Assembly (NCBI RefSeq): GCF_009664975.1
Contig: NZ_WJXB01000003.1
Span: forward strand, 434,001 to 498,000
Length of the DNA stretch: 64,000 nt
From: Paenibacillus monticola
GTDB lineage: Bacteria; Bacillota; Bacilli; Paenibacillales; Paenibacillaceae
Reading direction: 5' to 3'
The notes under the pieces were generated by a model, which ran no database searches, was not told the origin of the DNA, and was given only the letters and a program-made list of their open reading frames with translations. A program made the translations under genes and the position numbers. The stretch's first letter is position 1, and every line of letters begins with the position of its first letter. Shown piece after piece: positions 19,089-28,849 of the stretch.

Positions 19089-21338
19089 TTACTTCAAGGC
19101 CGGAAGTGGTGTAAAGACAAAGTTTACGGGCAGGTTGCTTCCCGAAGCGACCGTAAACATCAATTCAACCGAAGTTTCGTATTGGCCAGTGCGGTATACC
19201 ACAGCACTCATGTCCGCGTTCGCTAAACTTCCCTTGTTTTGCAGGTTCACAATCGTTCCATTCGCGACTACAGACCCAAGGTAGTTACCACCGCGCGGGT
19301 TAAATGTAATCAGTGTATTAGGTGCAACGCGATCAAGCTTAATCTTGTACAAGACGCCAAAGTTACCAGAATTGGAGGCTTCGGTGCCATTCATAGGATC
19401 TACACCGATCAGATTTAGATCGCTTTTATTATCACCAAGCAAAAGCTTGGATTGGGTTGTTCCCACTACATCAGTAACGTTAATAATGCGTGTTGAATCC
19501 GGATAGGTACCGCGGTTGTGTATACCGTCACGGTCCAGAACGGGCAGCGTTGGCAGTGCAACCAGAGGGTCCTTAGTCTGCTCGACCATGATTACGTTAT
19601 ATTGCACAGGATAATCACTGAACAAATCTGCGCTGAGAGAGATGATTTCTCCCGGTTTCATCGCGATCTTGCTGGTGTCAGTCAAAATGGGTACACTTTC
19701 GCCCGGCTGCAGCGTTACGCTGCCAATATTCCCACCATTAAGTAATGAACTGTAATACTTCAACACCGAAATTTTACCTGTGTATTCAGGCGATGAGGCA
19801 GGACCTGCAAATCCTACATATTGCGTAGTAATCGTCGTTGGGTACAGGTTGTTGTTTGTTGCAATAATATATACTTTCTGTCTTGTGCTCATATTATTCT
19901 TGTGATGAACCAGAAAGCGTGTCGCTCCAAATGCAGTTTCACGATACAGAACGCCCTCGGTATTAACAGTCTCCGGGCTGTTGCTGCGGATCAGTGTATA
20001 GGGCTCTGATGAAAGGTTATAGGTCAAGTTAGGTAAGGCAGGGATTATGCCGCCGTCACTAGTCAGAACATCACCCTGAGGAGTGAACAGCTTCTCCACC
20101 TCTTCCCTGGTATACAATTGTTCAGTCGTGATATTAATTGTCTTCTCAAAAATACTGCTTAGGCCATGCGTATCGGTCACCTTCAATTGAATCGAAAGCG
20201 GGCCCGGATTAAAGAAAGCCAATGAGCGGTTCATCCACTCGGTCGTCAACACATCGCCTTCAGGATCGGAGCTAAGGTCGGTTATCGTTACCGGCTCGCC
20301 CATTTTATACTCATCCTTGTCCGTGGTGAAGTTGGCAACCGGAGGTTGATTAGGTTGAATAACGTTAATAGTGACAGTGTAAGGGTTACTCCATTGTCCG
20401 TTCGCATCCATTACGGAGTAAGTCACTGCGTAAAATCCGGGTTGATCATAAATAGTCTGCTTATTCCCTTCCCAACGCTCATCGACAATGGCTGTTCCAT
20501 TCGGTGAAGAGCTGGAAGTAATGAAATTCACTGTAGTTTGACCTGCATAGATTTCCGTAGGCTGAACAGTGAATGATGCAGTCGGTTTGGTGTTCAATGT
20601 AAGAATAACCTGCTTCTTCACATTATCGACTGTATAAGGAATACCCAGTGCCGCCGTGATCGACGTCAAAGGAATCATAAATGTATTCTTATATTGGTAA
20701 GCTGGACCTTTCATTGTTACCTTGTTGCCATTAACGGTGTAAATCTTGCTATCTGTCTTAAAGCGCATGATATTATCTCCGCTAGTAACGATCGTTTCCT
20801 TCGTTTTGTAGTCGTAAATGAATTTCACACCTACCCGTTCCACCATAGCACGGATGGAAACGTAGGATACGCCTTTCTTAACTGCCATCGGCTGATTAGC
20901 CAAATATAGGATGCCATTCGCATACATTTTATTGCTGTTCATCAAAAGTACAAGTTGATTATTGCCTGATGTGCTTAGTGATTGACCGGCAAATGGTGTG
21001 GGTTGAATAGTTGCTTCCGGTGTTGCACTAATAATCGGTGTTACTGTTGGTATTGGTGTAGCTGTAGGCATTGGTGTTACTGTTGGCATTGGTGTTGCAG
21101 TGGGTATTGATGATGATACAGGCAACGGTGTTGCCGTTGGTGATACGACGCTGGTAGGTTGCAGACTAGGCAGTGGATCAGTAGCCTCCGGCTCCAGAAC
21201 TGGCGTAGGAGTAGCTTCAAGTGCAACTGTGGAATTAGGTACTACTGTAGTACTAGCAGCTACGGCGAAAGCCGGTACTGCCGAGGCGACCTGCGAAACG
21301 GCCAAAACCGCAACTAAGGCAATTTTCTTGAAATTCAT
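19089..21338 (-). CDS. large secreted protein: copper-amine-oxidase-N plus PKD-type domains
   Basis: A 749-residue exported protein. The signal peptide ends near VPAFAVA (about 26). A low-complexity Pro/Thr segment (about 40-115) has repeated PTATPMPTVTP-like units and probably spans the wall. A copper amine oxidase N-terminal-like domain (about 125-245, with VSYVSIRAMVERVGV and MIPLTSITAALGIP) is followed by two Ig/PKD-like domains (about 250-410) and a C-terminal beta-rich region of no known family. ATG 21338 has AAGGAG at 7 nt. No catalytic residues are recognisable; a surface or adhesion role is inference. Confidence 0.8.
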   Translation of the reverse strand: MNFKKIALVAVLAVSQVASAVPAFAVAASTTVVPNSTVALEATPTPVLEPEATDPLPSLQPTSVVSPTATPLPVSSSIPTATPMPTVTPMPTATPIPTVTPIISATPEATIQPTPFAGQSLSTSGNNQLVLLMNSNKMYANGILYLANQPMAVKKGVSYVSIRAMVERVGVKFIYDYKTKETIVTSGDNIMRFKTDSKIYTVNGNKVTMKGPAYQYKNTFMIPLTSITAALGIPYTVDNVKKQVILTLNTKPTASFTVQPTEIYAGQTTVNFITSSSSPNGTAIVDERWEGNKQTIYDQPGFYAVTYSVMDANGQWSNPYTVTINVIQPNQPPVANFTTDKDEYKMGEPVTITDLSSDPEGDVLTTEWMNRSLAFFNPGPLSIQLKVTDTHGLSSIFEKTINITTEQLYTREEVEKLFTPQGDVLTSDGGIIPALPNLTYNLSSEPYTLIRSNSPETVNTEGVLYRETAFGATRFLVHHKNNMSTRQKVYIIATNNNLYPTTITTQYVGFAGPASSPEYTGKISVLKYYSSLLNGGNIGSVTLQPGESVPILTDTSKIAMKPGEIISLSADLFSDYPVQYNVIMVEQTKDPLVALPTLPVLDRDGIHNRGTYPDSTRIINVTDVVGTTQSKLLLGDNKSDLNLIGVDPMNGTEASNSGNFGVLYKIKLDRVAPNTLITFNPRGGNYLGSVVANGTIVNLQNKGSLANADMSAVVYRTGQYETSVELMFTVASGSNLPVNFVFTPLPALK

Positions 21339-21415
21339 TGTATGACTCCTTCTGCTCCCATTTGTAAAATATAACAAAGTACCTATCTCTCTATACTCTG
21401 CTCATATTCCCCGCA

Positions 21416-21450
21416 AAAACGCAGCCGCCCTTAAAAGGGCGGCAGTGTGT
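21416..21450. terminator. hairpin in the gap before the PKD protein gene
   Basis: The stem GCCGCCC-TTAAAA-GGGCGGC is flanked by AAAAACGCA and TGTGTTTTTG, so it could terminate in either direction. It lies downstream of the system 1 two-component genes. The rest of the 21339-21792 gap is AT-rich with an R1 repeat at 21.62-21.70 kb. Confidence 0.65.
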
Positions 21451-21619
21451 TTTTGCCACGTTCATTATAACAAAACATAGTATTAGACGCACAATTCACC
21501 AAAAAGTTTCAGTTATGTAAAGAAAAGATTAACTCAGTATAAAATGAAAATAGAATTCACATTTAAAGGTTAGTTGGATCTATGTGAGGGAGTGAACTTC
21601 GTACGCGGCATTAGTGGAA

Positions 21620-21700
21620 ATCAAGAAGAAACGGCTCCGCCATTCTTTTATAGACGGCAACCGTTTCTTCGAGAAATATAAGGATAAGTTATCGTGTGAC
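21620..21700. repeat. dispersed 3'-end hairpin repeat, family R1
   Basis: AGAAACGGCTCCGCC...GACGGCAACCGTTTCT forms a hairpin and is followed by TCGAGAAATATAAGGATAA, identical to the copy at 26.2 kb. It lies about 90 bp downstream of the system 1 response regulator gene. Confidence 0.75.
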
Positions 21701-21792
21701 ATTTTACAAACTGGAGAAGAGTCAACTTTCACCTTCATCTTCATATTTCACCGCTAGTTGGCGGGTCAGATCCCCGTGATGATACGACTTAC

Positions 21793-22587
21793 TTACCGTG
21801 CTTCAGCCCCGCGATGCTGCTCCCGATACTCCTTTGGAGACATTCCCGTCTGCTTCTGAAACACCTTGGTAAAATACCGCCGCTCCTGATAGCCGATACC
21901 TGTACCAATAACCGTGATACTCTTATCGCTATTCACAAGCATAAACTTGGCGGCTTCAATCCGCTGAAGCGTCACATATTCAACAAAGGTCATGGAAAAA
22001 TGGTTTTTGAACAACAGACAAAAGTAGCTGCTACTGATCCCAATCTTATTCGCCACTTCTTCAATGCCGATATCTGAATTCAAGCGTTCAGTAATATATT
22101 GTGCAGCCAGACTCATTTGCTGGTCCGGTGTTTTTTTGACAGAATCATGATCGAGTGCCGGTATTTCCTGAAATAAAGGAATACTGTTATACAGCTTATC
22201 TTTAAACTGCCTGCTGCGGATTTGCACCCCGATCTCACGTACTTTATCGCCAAGCTCTTCATAGTGAATCGGCTTACAGATATATTCTTTCACACCTAAA
22301 CGGATGGCTTCCCGCGCGTAATCGAATTCCTGATAGCCACTGAGGAGCAGCACCTCACTGTCCAGGCCCATCTCCCGCAACTTGCCGATGAACGTTAAAC
22401 CGTCCATCACCGGCATACGAATATCACAGAGCACAAGATCCGGCTGCTGCTCTTCGGCGATAAGAAGAGCCTCCATACCGCTGCGTGCCATTCCAGAAAC
22501 AACCATCCCCATCTCCTCCCAAGGCAGCACCCTGTTCAGGTTGTTCAGAATCGGTGCTTCATCGTCAACCAGTAATACCTTTAGCAT
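21793..22587 (-). CDS. response regulator, YesN/AraC type (carbohydrate system 1)
   Basis: A 264-residue transcription factor. The receiver domain (about 1-120) has the acidic pair DDE, phosphoacceptor Asp in LVLCDIRMPVMDG (about 55) and the lysine in EYICKPI (about 104). The C-terminal AraC double helix-turn-helix holds IGIEEVANKIGISSSYFCLLFK and GIGYQERRYFTKVFQKQTGMSP. It overlaps the 3' end of the sensor kinase gene by 23 nt, showing translational coupling. Likely activates the adjacent ABC importer genes. Confidence 0.93.
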   Translation of the reverse strand: MLKVLLVDDEAPILNNLNRVLPWEEMGMVVSGMARSGMEALLIAEEQQPDLVLCDIRMPVMDGLTFIGKLREMGLDSEVLLLSGYQEFDYAREAIRLGVKEYICKPIHYEELGDKVREIGVQIRSRQFKDKLYNSIPLFQEIPALDHDSVKKTPDQQMSLAAQYITERLNSDIGIEEVANKIGISSSYFCLLFKNHFSMTFVEYVTLQRIEAAKFMLVNSDKSITVIGTGIGYQERRYFTKVFQKQTGMSPKEYREQHRGAEAR

Positions 22588-24418
22588 AATGGTCTTCCCC
22601 CTGCTCGTATTTAGGTATGACGCATTGGATCATAGTCCCCTCACCCGGTGCGGAGCATATAAATATACCGTACCTATCGCCGTATTCAATGCGTATGCGG
22701 TCAGCTACGCTGCGGACGCCGAGTCCCCGACGTTCAAGATTCATCCGGCTTACCAGCTCAATGCCATCCTTCTGCTCAAGTGTATCATTCACCATATATT
22801 GAAATATAGATAGTTGAGATGATGTCATTCCGATACCATTATCTTCAATTCGCAGAATCAGGTTTCCTTGTTCTTCCCAGCCCTTAACCTTCACTTTTCC
22901 TTTATAGGCAATACCTTCAAAGCCATGCTGGATACTGTTTTCCACAAGCGGTTGGAGCGTAAGCTTCAGAATACCACAGCTCAACAGAGCGTCAGGAATA
23001 TCAATCTCATAATCAAATAAATCCTCGAATCGAAACTTTTGAATGTCGAGATAATTACGCAGATGCTTCACTTCTTCTTCCAGTGTGATTTCGTCTCTGT
23101 CCTGAATACTGATACGCAGTATACTGGCTAATCTGTACACCATTTCACTAACCTTACGCCCTTCATTCTGCACGGCCAGCACATTAATAGATTCCAGTGT
23201 ATTGAACAAAAAATGCGGTTTAATCTGCGCCTGCAGGACGCGCATTTCAGCTTGGTTCTTACGCCGCTGCTCCACCTGAATTCTGTTGAACAGACCATTG
23301 ATTTTGTCCATCAGATCATTAAAGCCCTTGGCAAGAAGAGTTAGCTCATCATTACCTTTTTCTTCCACACGTGTAGTAAGATCACCATCCTCAACCCGGC
23401 GCATAAAGCGGACAATAACCGCTATACCACCAGTAATACGGTTCATAAAGAACAAGTTAAAGATTACGGCAGCCAGAAAACAGAGGAAGATTACTAAGAC
23501 AAACCAGCGGGCAAAAACCGTAACCTCCCGCGATAAGGAGTTCCATGAGGTAGTAGACACAAGACTCCAAGGATATCCTTTGAGGTGATAGACGGAAAGA
23601 ATACTTTTTTCTCCGGCAAACTGCGTTTTGAAGCTCTGAAATCCCGGTTTGAACATAATTTCTTTTGTTGTAAATGATCGAAAATCCTGTCCGTCCAGTT
23701 TCCTGTCCGGATCAAACAGAATCATACCATCATCATTGACGAGCATAAACGAAACATCCTGATTGCTATCGCCGATTTTTAAATTACGAAAGATTGATTC
23801 GAACTCCCAATTTTTGATCTGCACTACGAGAATACCGATATTTTGAAAAAAACTCAGTTCCTTAATAAGCCTAATTTGCGTAAATACAGGTTCAACGCCC
23901 GTTAAGTCCGGATATTCATGCGGAGCAATCCATTTGGGCACGCCATTCAGCGCCATAACTTCCTTATACAGACTGCTTTCTTTGAACTTGTCATACGGGA
24001 GCGTACGGAAATTCTCCTTATTAAAAATAGAAACAATTTCTGAGCTGCCCTTTCCACTAAAGTTGTACAAAAAGGCGTAGCTGATCGAAGGATGGTTATA
24101 TAACAAGCTCCGAAAATTACGCTGGCTGGCGTTCAGGCTTAGCTGCTCAGCATCAGTCAGATCCTGTTTGGAAGGGTCCTCTGCGCTGAGAGCCATATGA
24201 AATACCGAGGTTGCAATTCCGTTATCCGTAACATTATCCATGTCTTTAAATACATTGGATATACTGTAGCTGATCGCTTTCAGCGAGTATTCGGATTGCT
24301 GGCTATATTTCTTCTCTATTGAATTATAAGTCACAAAGAACATAAACATGCCAAGGATAAACAGAGGGATGATAATCAGGCCCAGAAATGCCGTAAATAA
24401 TTTATAGCGCAAATTCAT
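22565..24418 (-). CDS. sensor histidine kinase, YesM type (carbohydrate system 1)
   Basis: A 617-residue membrane kinase. Transmembrane helices at about 10-32 and 300-325 enclose a large extracellular Cache-like sensor domain. A HAMP domain (about 325-378) leads to the His_kinase region with the phosphoacceptor histidine in KPHFLFNTLESIN (about 400), and an HATPase domain with LQPLVENSIQHG and EDNGIGM. Lies between the permeases and the regulator in one operon. The ligand is unknown, presumably the imported sugar or its binding protein. Confidence 0.93.
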   Translation of the reverse strand: MNLRYKLFTAFLGLIIIPLFILGMFMFFVTYNSIEKKYSQQSEYSLKAISYSISNVFKDMDNVTDNGIATSVFHMALSAEDPSKQDLTDAEQLSLNASQRNFRSLLYNHPSISYAFLYNFSGKGSSEIVSIFNKENFRTLPYDKFKESSLYKEVMALNGVPKWIAPHEYPDLTGVEPVFTQIRLIKELSFFQNIGILVVQIKNWEFESIFRNLKIGDSNQDVSFMLVNDDGMILFDPDRKLDGQDFRSFTTKEIMFKPGFQSFKTQFAGEKSILSVYHLKGYPWSLVSTTSWNSLSREVTVFARWFVLVIFLCFLAAVIFNLFFMNRITGGIAVIVRFMRRVEDGDLTTRVEEKGNDELTLLAKGFNDLMDKINGLFNRIQVEQRRKNQAEMRVLQAQIKPHFLFNTLESINVLAVQNEGRKVSEMVYRLASILRISIQDRDEITLEEEVKHLRNYLDIQKFRFEDLFDYEIDIPDALLSCGILKLTLQPLVENSIQHGFEGIAYKGKVKVKGWEEQGNLILRIEDNGIGMTSSQLSIFQYMVNDTLEQKDGIELVSRMNLERRGLGVRSVADRIRIEYGDRYGIFICSAPGEGTMIQCVIPKYEQGEDHYAKGITG

Positions 24419-24446
24419 CGGCTAGTGCTCCTGACTGTGAATAAGA

Positions 24447-25277
24447 TTATCCTTTTACGCCGCCCGCTGTCACACCTTCAATAATTTTCTCCTGCAAAAT
24501 AGCATAAATGATAATTACCGGCACCACGCTATAGACGATACCCGCTGACATTTGTGCATAATTCATCTGATATTGATCGCGGAATTGGACCATTCCTACC
24601 GGAAGGGTGCGCAGATCGTCATTCGAAAGAAAATAATTGGCCAATAAGAATTCATTCCAATTTCCCAGGAAATTAACTATGAATACAGTAACCATGGCGG
24701 GAACCGTCAGAGGTACAATTATCTTAGCAAAGATACCTGGTGCCTTCAACCCATCCATGACTGCCGCTTCTTCTATTTCACTAGGCAATGAACGCATAAA
24801 GGCCGCCAAAATGATAATCGTAAACGGGATAGCATTGGCAATATACGGAATGATTAGTGCCCAGTGCGTGTTTAAGATGTGCAGCTTCCGCACAATAGTG
24901 TAAATCGGCAGCATCAGCGCATTGTTAGGAATAAGCATTCCAATCAGTACCATCGTAAAAAGAATCCCATTCCATTTACCTTGACGCATTCGCGTCACCG
25001 CAAAAGCAAACATGGATGCCAGCAATATAGCGACTACCGATGACAGGACAGAAATGTACAAACTGTTAAAAAAGTAAGTACTAATCTTGGCATTCACCCA
25101 AGCTTCCACATAGTTGGAGAATTCAAAATTCTTTGGAATGCCGAATGGATTCAATGCTATTGCATTATTATCTTTCTTTACAGACGAGAACAATACGAAC
25201 AGAAACGGAAAAAGAACGACAAGTAGATACGAGAGTAGTACGACATGCGGCAAACTCTTTTTCAGGAAACGTGGCAT
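24447..25277 (-). CDS. carbohydrate ABC transporter permease, MalG/CUT1 type (system 1)
   Basis: A 276-residue inner-membrane permease with six helices. The cytoplasmic coupling motif EEAAVMDGLKAPGIFAKIIVP (EAAxxDG, about 190) contacts the ATPase. The C-terminus ends in VTAGGVKG, the usual CUT1 ending. It overlaps the preceding permease by one base (TAATG-type junction). No ATPase gene is present, so a shared MsmX-type ATPase elsewhere is expected. Confidence 0.93.
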   Translation of the reverse strand: MPRFLKKSLPHVVLLSYLLVVLFPFLFVLFSSVKKDNNAIALNPFGIPKNFEFSNYVEAWVNAKISTYFFNSLYISVLSSVVAILLASMFAFAVTRMRQGKWNGILFTMVLIGMLIPNNALMLPIYTIVRKLHILNTHWALIIPYIANAIPFTIIILAAFMRSLPSEIEEAAVMDGLKAPGIFAKIIVPLTVPAMVTVFIVNFLGNWNEFLLANYFLSNDDLRTLPVGMVQFRDQYQMNYAQMSAGIVYSVVPVIIIYAILQEKIIEGVTAGGVKG

Positions 25278-26161
25278 CAGTATTCAATCCTTTCGGTACG
25301 CCGGGCAACCAGCAGCTGATAAAGGGCTGTAACCACCAACGTAAACATAAAGATCAGGACAGCGATGGAGTTTCCGTACCCATACTTAAAGTTTGTTATC
25401 GCATATTTAATCATATAAGTCGCCATAACCTCAGTTGATCCGGCTGGCCCGCCCTTCGTCATGACGATAACGATATCTGCCGCTTTCATCGCTCCCGCGA
25501 TTGATAACATAATCACAACGGAGATTATCGGAACTATTAGCGGCAAAGTGATGCGTGTGGCTCGCTGGAAGCCGGTAGCGCCGTCAATGGCTGCAGCTTC
25601 ATCTAGTTCACCAGGGATGGAGAGAATCGCTGCCAGCACCATTACAATGTAGAATCCGGTCCACTGCCAGGCGTTCGTGATCAGTATGGACAGCATGGCG
25701 AAGCGCTCATCTGACAGCCAGTAAATAGGCTCGATTCCAACAAGCCCTAGTAGTTTGTTAAAAAGGCCAATGTTTGGCTCGTAAATAAAGCCCCAAAGTA
25801 TGCCAATCACCGCTGTGGACATGATAGAAGGCATAAATACCGCCGTTTTATAAAGGCCCTTTAGCTTCTTCACATTAGCGATTAATAGAGAGAAGAATAC
25901 GATCAAAGGAACCTGTATACAGATGGAGAAAAGAATAAACCAGCCGTTGTTTTTGACCGAAATCCAGAAGCGCTCATCCCCGAACGCTTTTTTGAAATTA
26001 GTGAGGCCGGTATATTTGACCGTATCCGAAACGCCGTTCCAGCTAGTAAAGCTATAATAGATGGAGCTAAAGATCGGATAAATAAAGAACATTAGGAACA
26101 AGATAAGTCCGGGAATAATAAATAGGGTGAACACTAGGGGATTTCTCAGTGCTTTATTCAT
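25277..26161 (-). CDS. carbohydrate ABC transporter permease, MalF/CUT1 type (system 1)
   Basis: A 294-residue inner-membrane permease with six helices and the coupling motif DEAAAIDGATGFQRATRITLP (about 200). ATG 26161 is preferred because GGAGG sits 5 nt upstream; the in-frame TTG at 26173 overlaps that site. It is separated from the binding protein gene by an R1 hairpin repeat, as hairpins separate malE from malF in other bacteria and allow more binding protein to be made. Confidence 0.92.
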   Translation of the reverse strand: MNKALRNPLVFTLFIIPGLILFLMFFIYPIFSSIYYSFTSWNGVSDTVKYTGLTNFKKAFGDERFWISVKNNGWFILFSICIQVPLIVFFSLLIANVKKLKGLYKTAVFMPSIMSTAVIGILWGFIYEPNIGLFNKLLGLVGIEPIYWLSDERFAMLSILITNAWQWTGFYIVMVLAAILSIPGELDEAAAIDGATGFQRATRITLPLIVPIISVVIMLSIAGAMKAADIVIVMTKGGPAGSTEVMATYMIKYAITNFKYGYGNSIAVLIFMFTLVVTALYQLLVARRTERIEY

Positions 26162-26198
26162 GACTACCTCCAATTGCTGTGACGCTGTTGATGGATAA

Positions 26199-26308
26199 TT
26201 TCAAGATGAAACGGCTTCGCCGTCCTTTAAATGGACGGCACCCGTTTCTTCGAGAAATATAAGGATAAATTATTACGTGAAACATATAAATTCTTTTATT
26301 TCAAAAAA
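26199..26308. repeat. dispersed hairpin repeat, family R1, between binding-protein and permease genes
   Basis: The fullest copy. GAAACGGCTTCGCCGTCC paired with GGACGGCACCCGTTTC makes a strong stem, followed by a conserved tail (TCGAGAAATATAAGGATAA and GTGAAACATATAAATTCTT) shared with 21.6 kb and 3.1 kb. Its position inside an operon suggests an mRNA processing or stabilising role. Confidence 0.8.
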
Positions 26309-26354
26309 TGTACCCTGGAGCAAGCACCAGGGTACATTCAGTTTGCGTATATTT

Positions 26355-27761
26355 CTATTCCACTGCTGCGTTTGCTTCCTCTTGAATCTTTTGTAGAGCT
26401 GCGCCCATTTTCTCAGGAGTAGTCTGACCACCAATCAGCTTTTGAATTTGAATGTTACTGATTTCAGTAGTTACATCGGCCTGAACAAGAGAGTCAAATG
26501 CTGGGAATGATGACTTGGAATTATTAAGCACACCAACAATTTCACTCATCAGATCATCCGTAATATTCGCAGTCAATACGGCTTGATCAATCTTCATAGC
26601 AGGCAGTACACCATCTTCTACAAGTCCACGCAGTTGCATTTCTTCATTGAACATATTTTTGATGAATGATTTCACTGCCGCCAATTGACGAGGATCCTTT
26701 TCTGCAGATGCTGAGAAGCCATAACCGTTATTAACATCCCGCATCAGAGCCGTCTGATCACCAACACCACCGTCAACTGCTGGGATATTGAAGAATCCTA
26801 CCTTGCCAATCAAACCTTCACCGGATTGTCCGGCTTTAAACACGGAGGATTTCCACGTACCGTCATACATCAGAATCGCTTCACCACTAGTAAATTGTGT
26901 TGTATATTCAGCATACTCGAAGCCGAGTTCGCCTTTTTTGAAATATCCTTTGTCGATCCATTCTTTATACTTCGCAAAGCCCTTAATTACATCTGGGTCA
27001 CTCCACTTAGCTTCGCCTGTAGCAAATTTAACCGTTACATCCGGTCCAGCATAGCGAGACCATAAATGGTTAGCCAGCATAAGCGGTACCCAACCTGCTT
27101 TGGACGCGCCAGCCAATGGCACTTTGCCATCCGCCTTGATTTCAGCTAGCTGTTTCTCAAGCTCTGCAAAGGTAGTTGGAGCCTGCCAGCCCTTGCTAGC
27201 ATAATATTCTTTGTTATAGAAGAACCCTTCACCGGAACCGCCAATAGGCAATCCATAAATCTTACCTTCATAAGTAAAAGGGTCCAGGTTCGAGAATTTA
27301 TCTTTTATGCCCAGTTCTTCAAGAATAGGTGTGAGGTCCAGCAATTTACTTTCTTTGGCATAGATCTTGGAGTCCGGACTGCCGAATAGATCGAATATTT
27401 CCGGAGGGTTCCCTGCCGCCATTTCACCGCGGAGTTTTTCTTTACGATTCACATCCGAATCTACTCCATCCAGCTTGAACGTTAAACCCGGTACCTCTGC
27501 TTGAACTTTGCCTACTACATCCTCCAAGATGGCCAGACGTTTTTGTTTGTCTGCACCCACTTGTGTATGACGAATCGTCATTTCAAATGGTTCAGTGCTG
27601 ACAGGTTCCTCTGTTGCAACCGCATTTGTGGCGTTCGCTCCGTTGGTCGCAGTGGCGTCTCCTTCTGCGTTATTTGCTGTATTATTGTTGCTTCCACAAC
27701 CAGTCAATAAAGCAGAGGTGACGAAGATCAGAGACAAAAGCATAGTTAAACTTTTTTTCAT
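26355..27761 (-). CDS. extracellular solute-binding lipoprotein, family 1 (system 1)
   Basis: A 468-residue sugar-binding lipoprotein. The signal peptide ends in the lipobox LLTGC (about 18-22), then an Asn/Ala/Thr-rich tether. The mature protein fits SBP_bac_1 proteins, with IFDLFGSPDS, YGLPIGGSGEGFFYNKEYY and GEAILMYDGTWKSS. It is the first gene of the system 1 operon. A strong -10 (TATAAT) and a perfect cre match lie upstream. Confidence 0.93.
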   Translation of the reverse strand: MKKSLTMLLSLIFVTSALLTGCGSNNNTANNAEGDATATNGANATNAVATEEPVSTEPFEMTIRHTQVGADKQKRLAILEDVVGKVQAEVPGLTFKLDGVDSDVNRKEKLRGEMAAGNPPEIFDLFGSPDSKIYAKESKLLDLTPILEELGIKDKFSNLDPFTYEGKIYGLPIGGSGEGFFYNKEYYASKGWQAPTTFAELEKQLAEIKADGKVPLAGASKAGWVPLMLANHLWSRYAGPDVTVKFATGEAKWSDPDVIKGFAKYKEWIDKGYFKKGELGFEYAEYTTQFTSGEAILMYDGTWKSSVFKAGQSGEGLIGKVGFFNIPAVDGGVGDQTALMRDVNNGYGFSASAEKDPRQLAAVKSFIKNMFNEEMQLRGLVEDGVLPAMKIDQAVLTANITDDLMSEIVGVLNNSKSSFPAFDSLVQADVTTEISNIQIQKLIGGQTTPEKMGAALQKIQEEANAAVE

Positions 27762-27803
27762 TGTTGGTGACCCTCCCTATTTATGATTTCCTTTACACTT
27801 CTT

Positions 27804-27884
27804 ATTATAGAAAATGATCTTTGTTATCGTAAGGTTAAGATTCATCCACAGAGGGGATAAAATACTCTGATGTAAGCGTTGACA
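27804..27884 (-). promoter_or_regulatory. system 1 promoter region with a cre (CcpA) site
   Basis: A TATAAT -10 lies at 27804-27809 on the minus strand, with a poor -35, as expected of an activator-dependent promoter. TGTAAGCGTTGACA (27871-27884) fits the cre consensus TGWAANCGNTNWCA at every position. The cre centre is about 80 bp above the inferred start point. The remaining gap to 28041 is AT-rich without a gene. Confidence 0.7.
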
Positions 27885-28041
27885 ATCATCTTTTATAACT
27901 TACTATGTAAGTTTAAATTACATAATGAGCGTAAATTCTTCAATCTCATCGTTCCACATCTTTAATATTCTCCGATTATGTAATAAAACCTTTACATTAG
28001 AATTAACATAAATTCATAAATTCCATGTTCGATCTTTCAAC

Positions 28042-28087
28042 AAAAAAAGAGCCGTCCCCCAGTAATGAACTACTGTTGGAACGGCTC
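28042..28087 (-). terminator. rho-independent terminator of pflA
   Basis: On the minus strand GAGCCGT pairs with ACGGCTC around a long loop that itself contains CCAACAGTAG/CTACTG-type pairing, followed by TTTTTTTG. Confidence 0.8.
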
Positions 28088-28111
28088 GTACTATATTCCA
28101 TGCTGGATATA

Positions 28112-28849
28112 TTACACCAGCGCAGTCTGCTTGCGTCCTTCTTCAATCAGCCGATACGCACGTTGCACTTCTTCTTCTGATGGAGATGGGACACCTTCCA
28201 GCTCATACGGTTTCCCCATACTCTGCCATTTGTAGATACCCATTTGATGATAAGGTAAGATCTCAAATTTCTCTACGCCATTCAAGGTCCCAATGAAGCG
28301 GCCCAAGTTAATTAAGTCCTCTTCGCGGTTATGAATACCAGGAACATAGACGTGACGAATCCACATCTTACGATTGTGATCTGACAACCAACGAGCAAGC
28401 TTCAATGTACGTTCATTAGATTTACCGGTCAGCTTAATATGAGCTTCATCATCAATGTGCTTCAAATCCAGTAACACCAAATCAGTAACATCTAACAAAT
28501 CATTGATCTTATCGCCTTCGTTATAGCCATTTGTATCAAGCGTAGTATGCAAATTCCAGCGCTTCTTCACTTCGGTGAATAGTTCTTTTACAAAATGCGC
28601 TTGTAGCGTTGGTTCTCCGCCCGATACAGTCAATCCGCCACCTGATGAACGGTAGTAATGCAGATATGGTTCTATCTCAGCCAATACCTCTTCAAGGCTC
28701 ATTTCATTGCCATCATTCAATTCCCATGTGTCTGGATTATGACAGTACTGACATTTCAATAAGCAACCTTGCATGAAAAGAACAAAACGAATACCTGGGC
28801 CGTCAACGGTTCCAAAGGTTTCTAAGGAATGTATGCGTCCTTTAGCCAT
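28112..28849 (-). CDS. pflA: pyruvate formate-lyase activating enzyme
   Basis: A radical-SAM enzyme that installs the glycyl radical on PflB. The motif CLLKCQYC (about 30) binds the 4Fe-4S cluster. GGGLTVSGGEPTLQ and the DLVLLDLKHID strand match the family. Length is 245 residues from ATG 28849, which has AAAGGA upstream; the in-frame GTG at 28870 lacks a site. Downstream of pflB with about 170 nt between, including a hairpin that could reduce its expression relative to pflB. Confidence 0.95.
   Translation of the reverse strand: MAKGRIHSLETFGTVDGPGIRFVLFMQGCLLKCQYCHNPDTWELNDGNEMSLEEVLAEIEPYLHYYRSSGGGLTVSGGEPTLQAHFVKELFTEVKKRWNLHTTLDTNGYNEGDKINDLLDVTDLVLLDLKHIDDEAHIKLTGKSNERTLKLARWLSDHNRKMWIRHVYVPGIHNREEDLINLGRFIGTLNGVEKFEILPYHQMGIYKWQSMGKPYELEGVPSPSEEEVQRAYRLIEEGRKQTALV

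Noticed and set aside
21040..21130. DNA tandem repeat at 21.05-21.13 kb
   Set aside because: It simply encodes the Pro/Thr repeat of the secreted protein and needs no separate element.
19089..21338. S-layer protein call for the PKD protein
   Set aside because: No SLH domains are present; only copper-amine-oxidase-N and PKD-like domains are visible.
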